Of a stretch of 64,000 nucleotides of DNA, positions 62,222-64,000 are shown piece by piece. Source of the stretch: Bacteroidales bacterium (lineage in GTDB: Bacteria > Bacteroidota > Bacteroidia > Bacteroidales > F082); the NCBI GenBank assembly GCA_016284305.1, contig JAEEON010000015.1, forward strand, positions 1 to 64,000, read 5' to 3'. Numbering within the stretch: the stretch's first letter is position 1; each line of letters begins with the position of its first letter. The notes below the pieces were generated by a model. The model saw only the letters and a list, made by a program, of their open reading frames with translations, had not been told where the DNA came from and ran no database searches. Position numbers and translations under genes: made by a program.

Positions 62222-63730
62222 ATGACAACAATCACGAACGAAATCATCAAACAAAAGAAACGTCTCGAATTCGTCTATCAAAAGGCCGAAGAAGGATGTA
62301 AGTTCTTTAACGAAGACATGCCCACTGAGGCAGAGATCACTTTCACTGAAGCCATGGAGTTCAGTGAGGAACTTGTTGACAAACACCCGAGCGATTTCTC
62401 CTATCACGTATTACTGGCAGAGACACATCATATTCTCTCGTTGGCATTTTCCAACATTGAGGAATATGACAAGGCGCACATCCACCTCACCGAAGCTTTT
62501 TCGATTTATCACGGCATCAACCAAAGCGATTTCTTGTATGAACAGATCCTGAATTCCTCGTTGGCTCGCATCGAGAACGCAGAAGGCCATTATCGCAACG
62601 CCTCCAAGATCCTCGAAAAGATCATCCGCGACATCGAGCAAAACCCAGACGGAGAGCCAAGTCTGGACGGTTACCTTTACTGCTCCGACCTCCTGCTGCT
62701 TGCCAACATCTATCTCGATGATGACCAATACGCAAAGGCATCACGAACCATTAAGCACATCATCAAGCTGAAGAAATCCCGCAAGGAAAGCACGCTGAAT
62801 CAACTGCCCCAAGACTTCATCGATTTGCTGAACACGGCGTCAGTTTATGCCATGAAGAAAGAGGATATGGATTTTCACCTTTTGTTGTTGGAAGAAGGCA
62901 TCTCTGCTTGCCAACAAGCCGATGCTGCAGGAATCAAGATCAACCTGCTTTGCTATGGGACGTTTTATCAGGATCTGCTAAAACTCCTGTTCCCTACCGA
63001 TGACAAAGAACGCATGAAACGTCGATACGAGGAGTTGATGACCCTTTGCGACAAGTACCTAAAGGAAGAGCCTCGACTTTGGAAATACAAGATTGCAGGT
63101 CAGTTGAACTATGCAGTGTTTTGTGGCAAAAACGGTGACCATCAGGAGTCTGAAGACATCGTATGCGAAGCCATCAGCGAATGCACCGAGTTAGGCGATG
63201 ATGAAGGTCCGGAGTTGACGCTTTTCATGGTTTCGGCCTTGAACATCCTTGCCAACCTGCAGTGGGAAAAAGGCGAGTCACGGGGTGCCTTGCGCGACTT
63301 GAGTAGCGAGTGCAAGATCCTGCAAGACTTCCTAGAGAGCCATCCCGACATGTCAGTGGCCTTGATGCCTCTTTTCTTTGACCTAAAGCTGAATCAGACG
63401 CGGCTGCATTACGAGTTAGGTGAACCCGAGAAGGGCGAGGCCATCATCGACGAAATCAAGGCGGGATTCGACATTCACGAGGAGAATGATCAAGAGGCTG
63501 TCCTCGGTTCGTACATCTTGGTCATGCTGAAGATCGCCGACCTTCATTGGTCGTTGGGGAGATATAATGAGGGAAAGCGTGAGTATGAGGAGTTGCTATA
63601 CATCATGAAGGACGTCGGGGTTCGTTTTCCGGAGTTGTCGGAGTCGATCCAGTCCATCGAGAGCGACATCAGGGAGATTTTATCTGGAGGCAAGTCCGAC
63701 AAGGCTGGTGAAGGTCCTTGGGGAACGTGA
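62222..63730 (+). CDS. Cytosolic TPR-like protein
   Basis: A 502-aa protein with no signal peptide or membrane segment, made almost entirely of helix pairs of TPR type (AEITFTEAMEFSEELVDKHPSDF, YHVLLAETHHILSLAFSNIEEYDKA, LLLLANIYLDDDQYAKASRTI, ALNILANLQWEKGESRGAL, MLKIADLHWSLGRYNEG). No other domain was recognised. It probably works as a protein-binding scaffold; partner unknown. It has its own promoter. About 90 bases to the tRNA follow. Confidence 0.75.
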   Translation: MTTITNEIIKQKKRLEFVYQKAEEGCKFFNEDMPTEAEITFTEAMEFSEELVDKHPSDFSYHVLLAETHHILSLAFSNIEEYDKAHIHLTEAFSIYHGINQSDFLYEQILNSSLARIENAEGHYRNASKILEKIIRDIEQNPDGEPSLDGYLYCSDLLLLANIYLDDDQYAKASRTIKHIIKLKKSRKESTLNQLPQDFIDLLNTASVYAMKKEDMDFHLLLLEEGISACQQADAAGIKINLLCYGTFYQDLLKLLFPTDDKERMKRRYEELMTLCDKYLKEEPRLWKYKIAGQLNYAVFCGKNGDHQESEDIVCEAISECTELGDDEGPELTLFMVSALNILANLQWEKGESRGALRDLSSECKILQDFLESHPDMSVALMPLFFDLKLNQTRLHYELGEPEKGEAIIDEIKAGFDIHEENDQEAVLGSYILVMLKIADLHWSLGRYNEGKREYEELLYIMKDVGVRFPELSESIQSIESDIREILSGGKSDKAGEGPWGT

Positions 63731-63776
63731 TTATCAATATTTTACGATTTTTTTCAAAAAAAAGCGAATAAAATGG

Positions 63777-63806
63777 TTGTTTATAAGGAGAAAAGTACTA
63801 TTTTTG
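63777..63806 (+). promoter_or_regulatory. Promoter TTG-N19-TATTTTTG (tRNA-Ser)
   Basis: TTG (63777-63779), 19 bases, TATTTTTG (63799-63806), 18 bases before the first tRNA base. Confidence 0.7.
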
Positions 63807-63824
63807 CAGTCGCAAATCGCACCT

Positions 63825-63913
63825 GGAGAGGTGGGTGAGTGGCTGAAACCAACAGTTTGCTAAACTGTCGTATCCTGCAAAGGGTACCGGGGGTTCGAAT
63901 CCCCCCTTCTCCG
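63825..63913 (+). tRNA. tRNA-Ser(GCU)
   Basis: Acceptor stem GGAGAGG with CTTCTCC (one G-U pair), discriminator G, anticodon stem ACAGT/ACTGT around TTGCTAA with anticodon GCT at 63859-63861, long variable arm typical of tRNA-Ser, and T-loop GGTTCGAATCC. CCA is not encoded. It decodes AGC and AGU. Confidence 0.95.
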
Positions 63914-63923
63914 CAAGAACAAG

Positions 63924-63947
63924 AACGATGTTAAGGCATCGTTTTTT
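63924..63947 (+). terminator. Rho-independent terminator behind tRNA-Ser
   Basis: AACGATG, loop TTAAGG, CATCGTT, followed by TTTTG. It separates the two tRNA genes. Confidence 0.75.
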
Positions 63948-63951
63948 GTTT

Positions 63952-64000
63952 CGGGGTATGGCGCAGTCCGGCTAGCGCACCTGCTTTGGGAGCAGGGGGT
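63952..64000 (+). tRNA. tRNA-Pro(UGG), cut by window end
   Basis: Starts CGGGGTA; D-arm GCGCAGTCCGGCTAGCGC; anticodon stem CCTGC/GCAGG around TTTGGGA gives anticodon TGG at 63987-63989. The 3' half lies beyond the window. Confidence 0.92.

Overview
The window looks like a chromosomal segment of an uncultured member of the Bacteroidota, most likely order Bacteroidales. Four observations support this. Many gene starts are preceded by the phylum-specific promoter TTTG-N18-21-TAnnTTTG, and the short (288 aa) region-1.1-less primary sigma factor that reads it is encoded here (rpoD). Type IX secretion is represented by porQ and by two proteins with T9SS C-terminal sorting domains. The housekeeping genes have Bacteroidota traits: an extended NusB, a 482-aa GAPDH, DUF721 overlapping recF, and an lpxD-like gene overlapping efp. 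No transposase, integrase, phage gene or CRISPR array was seen.

Layout. (1) 1-16021: a cell-envelope cluster bracketed by an exact 123-bp direct repeat (11-133 and 15899-16021). A tight leftward run of six genes (15809 down to 4897) encodes PEGA protein 3, a FISUMP-type lipoprotein, a T9SS-secreted propeller/InlB-repeat protein, PEGA protein 2, a second FISUMP lipoprotein and a small membrane-anchored protein. Two divergent transglutaminase-like paralogues (1966-3432 minus, 3496-4923 plus) and PEGA protein 1 complete it. This is the best candidate for an undescribed system. (2) 16022-18514: two exported LPP20-like or hypothetical proteins. (3) 18602-24623: a GH29 fucosidase lipoprotein, divergent from a galactose operon galK - nucleotidyltransferase - galM - sugar MFS transporter that has no galT. 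(4) 24624-24918: repeat-filled intergenic region. (5) 24919-29558: DUF1846 protein, an exported thiol-redox module with two Cys-rich lipoproteins, smpB and a small outer-membrane protein. (6) 29632-36150: beta-helix lipoprotein, lpxD-like/efp, DUF721/recF/porQ/nusB. (7) 36291-42419: ferritin, T9SS-sorted subtilase, trmD, rplS, a GltS-type symporter and a chromate-transporter pair. (8) 42416-49416: acyl-CoA ligase, EamA transporter, a ClpB lacking its N-domain, TrkH and DUF2750. (9) 49416-57707: yidC, gap, sod, rpoD, degP-type protease, GNAT-mltG. (10) 57947-63730: two phosphohexomutases (PMM/PGM-like and glmM), TPR and MORN-type proteins and a small basic protein. (11) tRNA-Ser(GCU) and the 5' part of tRNA-Pro(UGG) close the window.

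Intergenic DNA is short throughout; no gap exceeds 300 bases. The gaps of about 200-300 bases (15810-16021, 24624-24918, 57708-57946) are filled by repeats. A recurring theme is tandem arrays with a 7-bp period lying directly behind stop codons, often joined to a small dispersed element carrying the hairpin AGCCC-TAAC-GGGCT.

Coordinates of CDS include the stop codon. Where the longest open frame began upstream of a convincing signal peptide or conserved N-terminus, the downstream ATG was chosen and this is stated. Functional names rest on motif recognition by eye; no database search was run.
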